Both the position numbers and the translations under genes were made by a program. This document shows positions 1-11,272 of a DNA stretch of 64,000 bases, piece by piece. The notes beneath the pieces were generated by a model. That model worked only from the letters and a program-made list of their open reading frames with translations, was not told the origin of the DNA and ran no database searches. The stretch is from Ischnura elegans (taxonomy: Eukaryota > Arthropoda > Insecta > Odonata > Coenagrionidae): positions 132,754,972-132,818,971 of the forward strand of contig NC_060248.1 in the NCBI RefSeq assembly GCF_921293095.1. Direction: 5' to 3'. How positions within the stretch are numbered: position 1 is the first letter of the stretch; each line of letters begins with the position of its first letter.

Positions 1-790
1 TTTTATATTGCATACATATTGCAATAGAAAATACATTATATTGCCTTACCTTAAGACATTTACGAGGCAATTCATCAATTTTAAGACCAGCTGCAATAGA
101 ATGTACGGATTCTCAATAGCTCCTCCTCAGTGAAGTTACCTCCAAAATTTGTTGTCCTAATGCTTTCCGATCGATTTTTCTCTTATTGTTCTGCGTTCCC
201 TTTCACACAATTATCAGCAAAAAAACATGTAATATTTATAGCAAAACCTACGGTGTTAAAAAATTCATTGTATAATTAGGGACAAAAGTGATCATGCGAA
301 CACTTGCTCCAGGACTCTTATCCCAACGGCACTTGATACACTTAATATGCCGTAACACAACCGTATGGTGAGCTTTAAACCAGCTAACTGCATCAAATTT
401 TGAGGCAAATAATGCATGTAAAGGATTACTAGACAAATATAGCTGTTAAATAAACGCCCAAAGCACCGATTAGAACTACGCTGTCTTACAATTTATGTAA
501 ACGTCGCGTAAAAATGAAAAATAAGAAAAACTCGCGTTCTGTCGTTCTTTGTCTTCCGCTGAAAACACCCTCTCGCTGCATTTGGTTATGTAAATGAAAC
601 TGATTGACTACAAGTGGCATCATCCAACAGTGGCATGTAGAGAAATATTGCGGAAAAGGGATCTTACCCCATGCGCACTTTTGCCCCGCACTAATATAAG
701 CCGCTAATTTGTATTTCATGACATGAGGCTGTATTGTTTGCCATCAGAAGTTCGTTTTTTACGGAATAATTCGGTATTTAGGGGATAATA
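1..790. other. AT-rich intergenic sequence, no gene seen
   Basis: The short open frames here have no recognisable domain, no convincing splice context and no similarity to known families that I can see. There is no tRNA-like box pair and no clear inverted repeat. I treat it as unannotated intergenic DNA upstream of the LINE relic that begins near 795. Confidence 0.5.
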
Positions 791-794
791 AGGG

Positions 795-1030
795 CTCTAC
801 CACAAATATTTCTTATAGATATGTGTTCCCCACAATAGGGAACATCGGAACTCCCAGATATTTCAATTCATCTTTTGCCTTTATGTTAACGCCATCCTCA
901 ACTAACGTATGGGGATACTTGGACGAGCTACGAAAGAAATGCTCCACCGTGAATTTTCTAGGATTATGTTCTAGTCTCCTCGCGTAAACTTTGTTTAAAT
1001 CCGATGATAGCAATTCCAATTCAGAGAAGG
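795..1030 (-). mobile_element. Non-LTR retrotransposon relic (RT C-terminal part)
   Basis: The minus strand encodes a decayed segment of a non-LTR retrotransposon reverse transcriptase, the part just before the thumb. The recognisable motif is DGVNIKAKDELKYLGV, preceded by an ELLSSDLNKV-like stretch; it matches the usual order of DL, then a line on writing to the template strand (here KFTVEHF), then DG-x-I and KYLGV in Jockey/CR1-type elements. The plus-strand DNA also shares blocks with 5,755-5,970, including GTGTTCCCCAC and a TCCGATGATAG block, so the two are copies of one family. No catalytic YADD box, endonuclease domain or 3' terminus lies in this fragment. Frameshifts and low similarity say it is old and non-functional. 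The superfamily assignment is from motif recognition only. Confidence 0.72.
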
Positions 1031-1985
1031 CTACGTATTCAGCGTTGACTAAATTTCCAGGAACAAATGCAGAATACTATAATCTTATTGCTTGAATATC
1101 TCACGATGTTAAGAACGGGCAAAAGGTTAGTCTGCTTTTTAGTTAGCATTTGGAAAACGGTTTTTTTTCGCAAAACACATTATAAACATTAATTCAACAA
1201 TTACTACATAGATAAAACATATAGCAAGTGCGATAATTCAAGGAAAACTATATTATATTTATTTGACATTAAAAGGGGAATCCTGATTACAATGACTGAT
1301 GCCAGAATATCATGATTTCAGTAAAATCTTTTTATGAGTATTCTAATTATACATTTTCTTATTTTTCATTGCAATATTTTAATTCCTCACCTCTTTAACC
1401 CAAGATCGTGGGTTCCAGTTCCGCTCAGGTAGGCTAACAGCCCTTTTCCACGTCATGGGGTTTCCTTTTTTTAACGTATTTTGTTACAAAAACCCACGAT
1501 GTAAAGGTCAATGTAGTAGTGATTTTTTCGGTGGAATGGAACCATTAAAAAATGTTATCTGCAGCCTTTGTTTACTGCGTAGCCACCTCGGGTCATACTT
1601 TAATGTTACTCCGAGATTTTCCCGAACTGCATCTCAAACTGTTTACACAATAAGGGTAATATTCGTAATGAGAATTTCATTTCGGCTTGGCCGAAAATCG
1701 GATCTCCGGATTTCCTATTAGGTATGCTGGCCAGTTGCACCACCAAGCGAATTTCTAACAAGGATCAACCTCACCGCATGTTGGCGTTTAAGTCCTCGCG
1801 GTACAACAGGAGGGAAAGCACAGTTAATTCGCAACAGTTTTTACATGGTGAATTTAACCATTGGAGTACATTTGCACTCGTATGCATGACGGTGTACAAT
1901 ATACTCATTTCAAGTTTTCAGTGTTTTCAAACTGTTTACTTTACAACGGGTTTATCGATCCGTATTTTGGTGGTACGAATCAGGT
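1031..1985. other. AT-rich intergenic sequence
   Basis: No gene recognised. Short open frames at 1,455-1,721 and 1,724-1,987 have no domain or repeat similarity that I can identify. A B-box-like GGGTTCCAGTTCCGC near 1,408 has no matching A box, so it is not called as a SINE. Confidence 0.4.
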
Positions 1986-1994
1986 AGTCAAGGT

Positions 1995-2720
1995 TTGCTT
2001 CGCGATGGCTTGAGAGTGGGAGGGGAAGGAGGGGTGGGGGAAAGAGGGGAGGGACCCGTCAGCCCCTCCCCCCCTCACCCAGAGGCGTCTTTTTTATTGT
2101 TTGCATCCGATTCTACGCCACTCTCCGGTTTTTAGGAGGCCTTTCAATAAGTCCCAATCGATTGGCTTCGTCTTATGAACCACTTCCCCACCTCTTCCTT
2201 CAAGGGCTTCTCTGAGGCGACGACAGTCGGACGAGTGCGAGAAATGCGGATGCGTGGAAGGGGATCTCCCAATTCTTTCTTCTTTCACTCCCTGCTTCGA
2301 GAGCGCGCTCTGTACCCACTGAATGATGCTCTGTGCGGCTTCTCAGCCCTCTCCTCATCCCCCCGAACCTTTTATTCAATTGAAGGTCCGTCTAATCGCT
2401 GGGGGGAGGAGAAGGAGTTAGTTACCCTTCGCTTTTTACCTGCACACCAGCTCAAGCCCCGCTCTCTCCTTGACAACACCCGCAGCCTTCTCCACGCCCC
2501 CCCCCCCCCCCTACACGCTCGACAAGATTGCTTTTTATCCGCTTTCCATCCATTTTCACTTTCCATGCGTTTTTTGCTGCCGAGGCGTTGGATTCAAATC
2601 GCTGATCGTGGAATAATTCCTCTCCGTTCCCACGCTTTTTTACCCAGCATACCTCGCGTCGTCCCGTCGAGGAGAGGAGAGGTGTTAAGATGGCGCATCA
2701 CTTACGCTCCACCGGTCTTT
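1995..2720. other. GC-rich low-complexity island with a 15-base C run
   Basis: A block of purine-rich G tracts (about 2,010-2,055) passes into pyrimidine-rich sequence with an uninterrupted C run at 2,497-2,511. A long open frame on the plus strand (2,175-2,771) has a composition driven by this bias (Ser, Arg, Leu, Pro rich) and no domain, so I do not call it coding. The G tracts could form quadruplexes, and the block could be a CpG-type regulatory island; neither can be decided from the sequence. Confidence 0.5.
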
Positions 2721-4350
2721 CTTTTCGACGCATCACTTTATAAAATTAAAGATCCCGATACAATTGCATGATGTGAATTTTATCACAAAAACCTCTTTTC
2801 AGCACTTGCTTGTATCTTATGCATTATGATAATACCTTCGTGAAAATACTAGGCAAGTTTTTCATTTTACAAATATTGACGGGGTCTTAGATCCGCACCA
2901 TGAAAATGTTTATATGATTGCGGATGTGGATGAACTATTTGTTATTTCACGGCTAAAAACCAATCAAGCGGAAATGATGCGTCTTTTTTAAATAAAAACG
3001 ATGGCAAAATAATATTGAAGTGTTCTCTTGAAGGACACAATTTGACTTTCACGGCACTTGGTCCATCTGACTTGCATTGCTCTTAATCCTTCGTGCAGTT
3101 TCTTATTTTCTATGCAGTATCGTCACAGTTGGTAATACTCTTGGTATGTCATGCCAATATTCCCTAATTTCGCCGTGGATGGAGCTGAATATTAATCATT
3201 TCGCTGAAATAGAAACTCTTAATTAATTTTAGGAACGTAAATTACAATATTCATTCCTTTGTTTGTGTACTGAAGTGAAGGAGATGTTAACAGCTTTCCT
3301 TGATTGGTTTTAATCTGCTTTTCTGAATTTAAGAAAACGTTTCGGAAAATGCATTCGCTCTATGAGTGCAATATAATCTTGAGGATCGGTTGTGAATTCC
3401 TCTCTCATTCTTTACAGTGTTCATCACGGCTGATGGCTTTACCATACCGCAATCAGAGATCAATGAGACTTGATATCCTGATGCGCTGATGGATGATTAC
3501 TCTATCCTCCTCTACTCATCGATGTAAGTAGCACCAAGTTGGCTTTAGAAATATTCTAGTTCAAGTTTCGCAACCTTCATAGGAAATATTTCTCAAAATA
3601 ATCAATTGTAATGTGTGCTCAAATGCGTATGGAATCATTTTCCATTTTGGAAAATGGCAAATCAATTAAAGTTATGGCAATTTCGTAGATGGACGGAAAG
3701 TGTCTAGCATCAGTGTGTCTGGCATCTTCGTCTAGTTCTGCCTAGAAATGTTTAATATGATTTCGTGACGTTCATTTTTGCGCTATTTCCCTCATAGTTA
3801 TAAGAACTAAATGAGCAGTTTCGGGATTTTGCATGGGGGTCGGACTCAATTTCGGATGATATACTGGAAACGTCCCAACGGAGACAAAGTATTACCAAAT
3901 TGAAGGTGCGGCATACATGAGTGTGTCTACAGGTGATGCAACTTTTTCAGGAAGCCTTATCGTATGTATAACTCTTGTAAGTAAATAGTATCTTGCCTAA
4001 GTGGATGGCTATTGTTGCACGATAAAGTTTGTCGAAATTTTTAGACCAAGGTTCAAAGATCACCGCAATCGCTCAGTACAAACAAATCTTGAAATTCTCT
4101 GCGGATCTGCAATTGAAACAGATCCAATGACACCATGGCGTAGTCAGCAATCATCCTTAGTGCGAACCATCTGAGTCAGGGACTATGAGGAATAACCATG
4201 TAAGGAAAAAATAATATAAACAATGAAAAATCATAGAAAAATCATCCATGTAGAAACAAAAATACTAAGGAATCATAACTTCCTAAGTCCGTCAATTAAA
4301 GCATCTTTAAAAACACTGCAGGAACAAGTGAGTTTGTACGCCGTCACGCG
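2721..4350. other. AT-rich intergenic sequence, nothing identified
   Basis: No coding frame longer than about 60 codons with a recognisable product, no tRNA-type promoter pair, and no obvious repeats. It ends where the left arm of the inverted SINE pair begins. Confidence 0.45.
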
Positions 4351-4354
4351 CACG

Positions 4355-4470
4355 GGTGCAAAGTTAAATACACTAAAGGATGAAGTTCGTAATGAAAAAA
4401 TATTTGACTTAGCCGGAATTCGAACACGGATCTCCCGATTGCCGGTCAGATGTGTCAGCCAGTTACACGT
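4355..4470 (-). mobile_element. tRNA-derived SINE, family V, inverted left copy
   Basis: Read on the minus strand this is a tRNA-derived SINE head followed by an AT-rich body. The B box is a degenerate GTTCGAATTCC, the anticodon arm reads CTGACCGGCAATCGGG, and the body includes AAATATTTTTTCATT and ACTTCATCC. It is arranged head-to-head with the plus-strand copy at 4,507-4,620; the two share nearly the same head and body in opposite orientation, making a palindrome of about 115-bp arms. The copy is more diverged than its partner in the B box. Confidence 0.75.
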
Positions 4471-4506
4471 TACAGCTACGGCCAGTTACACAAAAATGGC
4501 TTGGTG

Positions 4507-4620
4507 GTGTAACTGGATAACACACCTGACCGACAATCGGGAGATCCGGGTTCGAATCCCGGCTATGTCAAATATTTTTTCATGGTGAACTTCATCCGTC
4601 GGTGTAAAAACTTTACCTTT
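4507..4620 (+). mobile_element. tRNA-derived SINE, family V, right copy (tRNA-Val-like head)
   Basis: The head carries both internal RNA polymerase III promoter boxes: A box TGGTGTAACTGG at 4,505-4,516 and a perfect B box GGTTCGAATCC at 4,549-4,559. The anticodon arm folds as CCTGA-CCGACAA-TCGGG, with GAC in the anticodon position (Val), but position 33 is C rather than the expected T and no acceptor stem closes. It is therefore a SINE head rather than a working tRNA. The head runs into an AT-rich body (ATATTTTTTCATGG then ACTTCATCC), as in the copies at 4,355 and 37,331. It would be transcribed by Pol III and mobilised by a LINE in trans. Confidence 0.82.
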
Positions 4621-5340
4621 TCTCTTAATTTCTACCAAAACTGCGGATTCATAAATTTAGTGCATCAATTGTATCATAACAACTGAGCATGGTTTTTCAT
4701 TACACCAAATGGGACTGTCCCTGCCCCTCCCTAAACCCACCCCTCCCCCCCTTTCCCACCTCCTAGTTCCTCCCGTAGCCGCTTCTGCGGCAGCGCCAAT
4801 CCGAATGAGGCCGCCGCACGCCCGTATAGAGAACATTGGGAAGGGGGGGAGGGAGGGGCTCGCGGTAAACAAATGAACGCGGGGATGCGGAGGGAGAGGA
4901 GGAGGTCACGAGGAGGAGAGCGAATCTAAAAAAACAAAAGAGAAGAGGAGGTTTTCGGGGGAATAAAAAAACAAGAGAGAGGCGTGGAGCGGAACGAAAT
5001 GTCTGGGGTGGTGGAGATTGTTGTGAGATAGGGGGAGGGGAGGGGGGAGGGGTGGGTGTTTGGAGCGCCGTGGCGCCGTCGCCTGTTACGGGCGACGCGA
5101 AGCCGGAATCGAGATCATCACGTGGGGGGGGGGGGGGGGAAGAGAGGGCTTCTTCTTTCTCTCCTGGCGCGTGTGTTGGTGGACTTGGGTCATGCAAAGA
5201 GTGGATGCATCGCAAGCACAAAATATCATCATTGCAAGAGGAGAGGTCATGTGGCTGAGATCACGATGGCAAAATCCGGGATAACTCGATGGATCTGATG
5301 GCTGTGATTGTCGGACTACGACGGCAGCGGTTCCTTCCTC
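4621..5340. other. GC-rich purine/pyrimidine-skewed island with a 16-base G run
   Basis: Pyrimidine tracts near 4,730-4,780 pass into long purine tracts (4,830-5,060) and an uninterrupted G run at 5,124-5,139. Several overlapping open frames on both strands are proline-, arginine- or glycine-rich by composition and carry no domain. I see no initiation or splice context that favours any of them. CpG dinucleotides are frequent around 5,065-5,105. Confidence 0.5.
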
Positions 5341-5504
5341 TCTGCTTATGTCGATTCGATGTTTCATTGTCATTGAATTGAATGCTTTTAAAAAAGGAGA
5401 GATACAAGTGTTGTAAATAAAACGACTTGCAAGTGTTTACTTTACCAGCTAATTCCGTCCTCGTAAGATGTGGCTTCAATTATGGATTACAGGAAAACAT
5501 TTAT

Positions 5505-5990
5505 TTACATCTACATCTACGTAATACTCCGCTGTCTGCACGTCCGTTGGAGTTTTTGATGAAACGCGCAGCCCTCCTTTGTATTTCATTCAATTCGCGG
5601 ATTCTTTCTGCACCGGATCCCATACGCTCGCTGCATATTTAAGGCGCTATCGGACGAGTGCGAAATAGCACCTTTCTTTTACTTTCTCATCCGAAAATCT
5701 TCCCACAATCCGCTTGACTAATCCTAATTTCTTCAGGGCTATGCCGCAAATATTCCTGTGTTCCCCACGAGAGGTTCGAGGTTATCGCGACTACCAGGTA
5801 CTTCACTTCGTCTGCTGCCCTTATGTTAATACCATCCACAGCATAAACATGGTTAGAGTTGGACGAAATCCACAAGAAATGTACCGATATGCATTTGCTC
5901 AGATTAGGTTCGAGTCCCCTTTCTTGGCTCCAGAAATCAACGTTGCTTAAGTCCGATGATAGAATTTCATAGAGGTAGGATAGAATTTCA
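5505..5990 (-). mobile_element. Non-LTR retrotransposon relic with 3' end
   Basis: The minus strand gives the C-terminal third of a Jockey/CR1-type reverse transcriptase spread over several frames. In order: GLEPNLSKCISVHF, YAVDGINIRAADEVKYL, ITSNLSWG, then in another frame ALKKLGLVKRIVGRF and SDEKVKERCYFALVR, then LKYAASVWDPVQKE close to the 3' end. This order and spacing match the thumb and connection region of such elements. The element ends with a short GATGTA tail near 5,507-5,520 (TAGATGTAGATGTA on the minus strand), a simple-repeat 3' end seen in this kind of LINE. At least two frameshifts and several stops make it a pseudogene. The 5' side ends near 5,990 beside a PLE tail relic. A 13-bp direct repeat GATAGAATTTCAT occurs at 5,958 and 5,979. 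Confidence 0.87.
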
Positions 5991-6014
5991 TTCACTAATA
6001 TCGCAATAGGTGAC

Positions 6015-6080
6015 AGCGTAAGATTTTGTGAGAGCGCCGACGTTTCGTTACCCATTCTCACGGCTATTGCTCGTCGATCT
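6015..6080 (-). mobile_element. Penelope-like element 3' tail relic
   Basis: On the minus strand, GAGAATGGGTAACG is followed by AAACGTCGGCGCTCTC and then ATCTTACGC. The same order occurs in the 3' tail of the PLE at 50,471-50,520 (GAGATTGGGTAACG, then GAAACGTCGGCGCTCAT, then GTCTTACCC). Here about a dozen bases including the hairpin before GAAAC are missing. It abuts the LINE relic at 5,505-5,990, so two unrelated retroelement fragments are joined here. Confidence 0.6.
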
Positions 6081-6119
6081 AAAGTTACCAGATTAGTCTC
6101 GATCATTCTCGGTTCGTGT

Positions 6120-7670
6120 GTCTCTCAAGCCTTGTATTTACCTTTTTCTGACTTCTACCATAGCTCCGTTGTTCTCGTGTATTTTCTGCAGTGTGCTCTT
6201 ATCTCTTTCAGTCCCCTTCTGTGAATTTATATTAATTGTTATACACAGGTCATTTCACCAAAATTCAGCAAGCGTTTTCTCCTTAGGGTTTCATATTTTG
6301 TCGAGAAATCCTGTATAAGTTTACATACTCCTCAAATAAATACTTCATGACTGTTTTATGAAAAAAAATATATTGCCTATTTTATGCGCATTTTAATTTT
6401 TCTCATTTTTGGTAAAAAAACATGATTCGATTGAAATAGTTTCTTCAATTTTGCCACAAAATTTGCCTTTGTTTATGTTTTTAGGCGAATACTTTGTTTA
6501 TGACATTGAATTTGTGAAAACTTCATTGTGTGTCCTTTCCTAATTATTGCGTTGTTTCACTAAGAAAATTGTCGGTTTACTTTTCTCTCGTAATCAATTT
6601 TAATGCTGACTCAAAACTTTATTGCATTAATTTTGCACACATAACTAGCTATGCCTAAATAATAAAATTTATTGGCAACTCTTAAATGCAGTTATGGATA
6701 TCAAATATTTAAACATTTACATTGTTCTCCCGTCTGGCATTCCGGCTCTTGTTTTGCAGACACTTACCGTTGGCCTCTCATTCAAGTCTGTGGATGTGAT
6801 GACTACTCCAGACTATTGCAATGTGACCCACAGCCTCAAATTATAGACGATCAATTTCGCCAAAGTTCGTTATTTATATAATCGAAAATATGGTATGGTT
6901 GAACCTTATGCGAGAGCTGTGTTGAAGATTTGGATCAGACAGGCAGCTAGTAAGACTTCATTTTCAAGTATACTCATGCAGAAATGGTAGAGTTTGATAT
7001 TATTTACTTTTTGCAAGCATTTCCTGCAAACTAAACAATCCTTGTCACCGGATCAGGAGATACACTAATGTTATTGCCGGAGAAACAATTTTGGTCGCAT
7101 TACATAAAATTGCCAAGTATACTGTATATAAGAACTATAAATATCTAAAATAATAAGAGTACGAATGCTCAGTTTCATATCCAAAAGTGAAAGTAATTGG
7201 TTTGTATCAAAAGTTTTGGGGAGTTGTAGTAGAAAAATGTGCGATTCCCGCGTTACAATTATGCAAACAGATTTCAGGACATTACAGCCACTATTTTAAA
7301 CTCCTTAGGGTCATTTTATAATTCGACTTATTTGAAAACCCTTAGTGGGATATTTTCGTCAGAGGCCAGCGCCATTCGCATTCAGAAATGGGAGATGGTA
7401 AGTGGAGATAGAGTTATTATTGAGGAGGGAGTATTGGGTCGGAGGGCCGTTTATAGCGTGAGGGTGGATAAATTGTGAGACTCTCGACACTCGATAAGGG
7501 GTCCCGGAGGGGTGTAATTTCTGGGCAGGAGTAGGTGGCACGCGAGGGTGCAGGAGGAGGAGAAAGGGGGTGAGGAGGTAGAGGGAGCGCTGAGGGCTGT
7601 TGGGAATATTTCAACCCCACAATACGCGTTCGATCAATCGATCTCGGAAAGAAAAGCTCGTATATAATAA
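6120..7670. other. AT-rich intergenic sequence
   Basis: No recognisable gene or repeat. A purine-rich segment at about 7,490-7,600 contains short G tracts but no longer motif. Open frames are all under 90 codons and featureless. Confidence 0.4.
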
Positions 7671-7726
7671 GCTAAACCCAATATTCCTCGTCCAATAGTA
7701 TTCGGCTCAAATATGTGGAAGTTAAT

Positions 7727-7900
7727 ACTCGAAAATGAAAAGGAGATTTCGTTGATTTCCTCTGATTTATTTCGTCCGTACGACATGTTTCGAACCATAG
7801 AGGTCATAATCAAGTACCTTAGTGTTATTAAGTATCAAACATGTCCTACGGACGAAATGAATCAGTGGAAATCAACGAAGTCTCCTTTTCATTCTCGAGT
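7727..7900. repeat. Foldback: 64-bp arms, 46-bp loop
   Basis: The left arm (7,727-7,790) and the reverse complement of the right arm (7,837-7,900) agree at 59 of 64 positions by my count, including AATGAAAAGGAGA and TTCGTTGATTTCC. The sequence AATATTCCTC occurs just outside on both sides (7,680-7,689 and 7,906-7,915), which might be a diverged target-site duplication, but it lies 37 bases from the left arm. No open frame of note is present. It fits a small non-autonomous foldback/MITE, or a hairpin formed by an inverted duplication. Confidence 0.8.
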
Positions 7901-7919
7901 TTCCTAATATTCCTCTTCA

Positions 7920-9480
7920 ATATGGCTAGTCTGGAAAAATATTCGGGAAAAGCCTATGGTTTTGACGTTTTTTTATGTAAAAATCTTGAAAAAGGTGGTT
8001 TTTCACGGTAATTGAGCTGCTGATTACGAATACGTCTGTTGATATCTCGAGTATTTGACCGGAATATTCAAGGTAACGTACAAGATGGTGGCGAAGTATA
8101 TAATGTTTCTCGAGGTATTACGAAGCTTCACGGAATAATTGAAATTTCATGTGCCAAAAACTCTGCTTGTGAGAAAATCAGAGGAAAAAATGAGTATAAT
8201 ATGCTTTATGAATTTTTAAGAAAATTTTATTAGTTTTCCTTTTTAAACCCAAATTCCCCTAATACGACCTTTTATGACGGAACTGCGTCATGCTGAAAGG
8301 AGTGGTGTAAGGTGCTGCAGGTGACTGCGCCCATCCTCACTCGTGGGATGAGGATGAAGTTGGTCATAAATAAGAGGTTAATCCTCATAGTATTCCTCCT
8401 TTTTACTAATATTGGTTCTTAGAATTGGATGGTGGTCTGTTATTGTGGAGAAGTTCCTCGCGTGTGGAGCACCTTGTCGTGTGTTTTCTTTTATCCTAGA
8501 ATATCACTCACCCATAACTTGTGGACTTGTAGAATATATCCATGGCAACATTTTGTACAATTCCAATTAGCAATGGTTCAAACTCCTAGAGAGTAATGAG
8601 GAAAAATTATCATTTTTTGAAAGAATGCACATGTTCAAGAGGTTCGTCTCTATACACCCTTAATATTTAACGATGATGGCCTCAAGTTTCAAATGAGTAT
8701 TGCGTCAAAAAAGACAGGTCGGTGATCCATTATCGAGTTTCTGAAAACGCCAAATATCGTAGCTTCACATTAATGAATGCCATAAGTCTTTATTTGAAGA
8801 ATAATTCGGATTTGATTGAAATCGATTTCAGATATTGGACCACTTCATTCGATTCAAAGACTATGACAATGGGTTGATCAAATGGGACTCTTTTGGGGTA
8901 GGCTATGGGGTGAAAGAGGTTGTATTTGTACCTATTTTGATATTTGGAGAAGAGAATTCGGAAAAGTATATTCACGCAACCACGAGAATCCTTATTTATT
9001 TTGCGACACGTGAGACAGGAAAGGACAACGCGGCAACGTCATGTATAGGTACATATATTAGTGTTATTTGTATGAGTATTTCTTGACGATTCGAATATTT
9101 CACCACAGAGCAAATAAAAGCGTAAATGCAAGGCGATTGTTTCGATGACGCGTGGCTAATTCATTGAGGGTGTTGACATTATTTGCTCTCCCAACATAAT
9201 CGCATCAACTGCTACGCTTGAGCGATGATTGAAATCGTTAGTTGTCACGCTACAGCTTCATTTTTACTCTTGGTGAGCCATTCTAATGCCGTCAGTGCCA
9301 AGAAAAAAAAGGTATTAATGCAAAGTTTAAGGCCACGATATCAATGCACACAGGCTGTAATATTTTTTTTGTGAAAGTCAACTGAAAACCCTCCAGATAT
9401 ATATTTACGCGAGTGCAAGTAAGTGGCTACATCCAATTACGCCTCGAAAAGTAACCCTCGATATTTGTAGAAAAGTTTCT
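7920..9480. other. AT-rich intergenic sequence
   Basis: No domain-bearing frame, no tRNA-type boxes and no clear repeats were recognised. Frames around 8,039-8,233 and 8,835-9,086 are short and resemble chance ORFs. Confidence 0.4.
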
Positions 9481-9574
9481 TTTTCAATTTCGTTAGATGT
9501 TGTAGATGATGATGGCCGAGCAGATGGGAGTAGGTGGGAAAGAAGATGGTGTGATGTTTTTGCCTTGGCTGCAG

Positions 9575-9650
9575 GGGGGTGGGGGGAGGGGAGAGGGAAG
9601 GATGGAATTATGGGAAGGCGAAGAGAGAGAGAGAGAGAATGAAGATGGTT
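9575..9650. repeat. Purine-rich low-complexity tract with (AG)n
   Basis: A G-rich stretch (GGGGGGTGGGGGGAGGGG region near 9,575-9,600) is followed by an AG dinucleotide run at about 9,621-9,638. It is simple sequence; the reading frames across it are compositional. Confidence 0.75.
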
Positions 9651-10324
9651 GCGATAAGAGTGTGTAAGGCGTGGAGAGCGAAGGAAAATTTTCGATTGAA
9701 TGGACGAGAGATGGAGGAGGCATTGCTTCAGCGGCCATTATTCACACCAGCTAAAGGAATTGAGTGGTGGCCATATTTATGTCTTCCACCGGAGTATCTT
9801 TTAGTTCTTACACACCAATAACATTAATCATTTTGATCCATGTTTGGGCGTGGTGAGCTTCCATGAACGTGGCGCGTTTTTCTTTTTGTTTAATCAGACT
9901 CTGGGGTTTTAAACTTTTATAAGTTATTTTTAATTCTAAAACACGAAAAATTGAACGAATAGAAATTCGCTCACTCGGTTACACAACCATAAAGTTGCCT
10001 TAATTAAACCTTGAGACGTTCGGCAATGATTTCTTGAATATTTATAACTGAACATCTACATTTTTACCGCGTATTAACCAAGGTTAAAGCTAGAAATGCT
10101 TGAAAAGTGAGTTCTGAATGGTGAATACGTAAATAAAAATGCATTTAAAAAAAGTGAAGGTGGACTTAACCACGGCTAAAAGTACTGTTTTGCAAATTCC
10201 AAGTTAGGGTGGCAGTTCCTTTCCCTGGATAAATTAAAATTCTGCAATCTAATAATCAGTAAAATCGTTAAATTGACTCACTCACATCTTTCAAATATTT
10301 GATGTTCGAAGGGAATGGGGATTT

Positions 10325-10400
10325 AAGTGGTGGTTATAGGTAGCTTCCCACCATGTTGGTCTGGGTTCAAATTCCGGAAGTAGCATAGATTTTTAAGAGC
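10325..10400 (+). mobile_element. Possible tRNA-derived SINE head (degenerate)
   Basis: A B-box-like GGTTCAAATTC at 10,364-10,374 lies about 35 bases after an A-box-like TGGTGGTTATAGG near 10,328. The spacing and order are right for a tRNA-type head, but neither box is canonical and no body shared with the other SINEs in this window is visible. Confidence 0.35.
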
Positions 10401-10479
10401 CTTCCCCCATCCTTGTGTGAGTGCTTTGTGGATTGCACTTTGAGTGCAACACTCCGTTCGTACGTTATACAGCGATTCC

Positions 10480-11105
10480 CTGTGCGCTTTCTACGTCAGG
10501 CCAACGCCAGGTTTTCCTCCTCCCTACCCTTCCCTTACGGCGCAAATGAACTCAGCCTCATCCGAATGCCGTACCACCACCACCACCAATCTTTGCGCAA
10601 AGAAAAAATTTTACTTTCGCGGAAATTACGGTCTCTCGTAGTAAAAGAAAGGTAGGAAGGGGTAAGGGCGGGTAGTTAGTTGGAGGAGAGGCACCTGAGA
10701 AGCGAGCGCGTAAATACGGTGAGTCTTGAGAAAGCAATTTGGAGAGAGAGTCAGTCGTCTTTCGGGAGCGAGGTACATCAGTTGCGAGCAGAGGGGGAGG
10801 GGGAGAATAGGAGGAGAATGGGGAGGGAAGGAGGTTTGGAGTGGTTTTTGTTTCTGGATGGCTTGGGAGTGTCCGGAGGGGATGTTGGGGGGTGGGGTGG
10901 AAGTGGGAGGAGCCGCCACTGAAGGGGAGGGTTGAAGATTGATGACGCAGGGAGGGAGGGTTTTGCCGCTGCCGCCCCGTAACACAATAACAGAGGAGAA
11001 GGAGGAGGAGGGGCGGCATGCAATTACCCATCCCACTCCCCTCCCTCCCTCCCTCCGACCTACCCCACCCCCTCCCCTCTCTCCGCATACGAGCAGCCAT
11101 TATTT
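10480..11105. other. GC-rich strand-asymmetric island
   Basis: About 10,640-10,970 is strongly purine-rich on the plus strand; 11,020-11,090 switches to pyrimidine-rich (repeated CTCCC units). The switch is sharp, around 11,015-11,030. Overlapping frames on both strands up to 180 codons (10,558-11,100 on the minus strand) are Pro/Ser/Leu-rich with no domain, so I do not call them genes. The tract could form triplex or quadruplex DNA or mark a regulatory island. Confidence 0.5.
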
Positions 11106-11272
11106 AAAAAGGGACGCGAGAAAATATCTTTTTTGCTGATATTATTGGAGGTATTATTATTAGACCGATCTCATAAAAATACTGGGCGACAAAATTCAAA
11201 TCTCTAAGGAAAGTAACATATAGCAGCTATTAGAATGTGAAGGTTCAGGTCTTCCGCGATCGTCCATTTCCC

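Noticed and set aside
1405..1450. tRNA-like GGGTTCCAGTTCCGC
   Set aside because: Lacks an A box and does not match any SINE family in the window.
2175..2771. Longest plus-strand open frame (198 codons)
   Set aside because: Runs through a GC-rich, low-complexity block including a 15-base C run; Ser/Arg/Leu/Pro composition, no domain, no splice or start support.
4500..4572. Functional tRNA-Val gene
   Set aside because: A and B boxes and anticodon arm are present, but position 33 is C, no acceptor stem closes, and the sequence continues into a SINE body shared with other copies.
4763..5221. 152-codon proline-rich minus-strand frame
   Set aside because: Low-complexity, no domain, crosses a 16-base G run.
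10558..11100. 180-codon minus-strand open frame
   Set aside because: Purely compositional reading of a purine-rich tract; other frames and the opposite strand are equally open.
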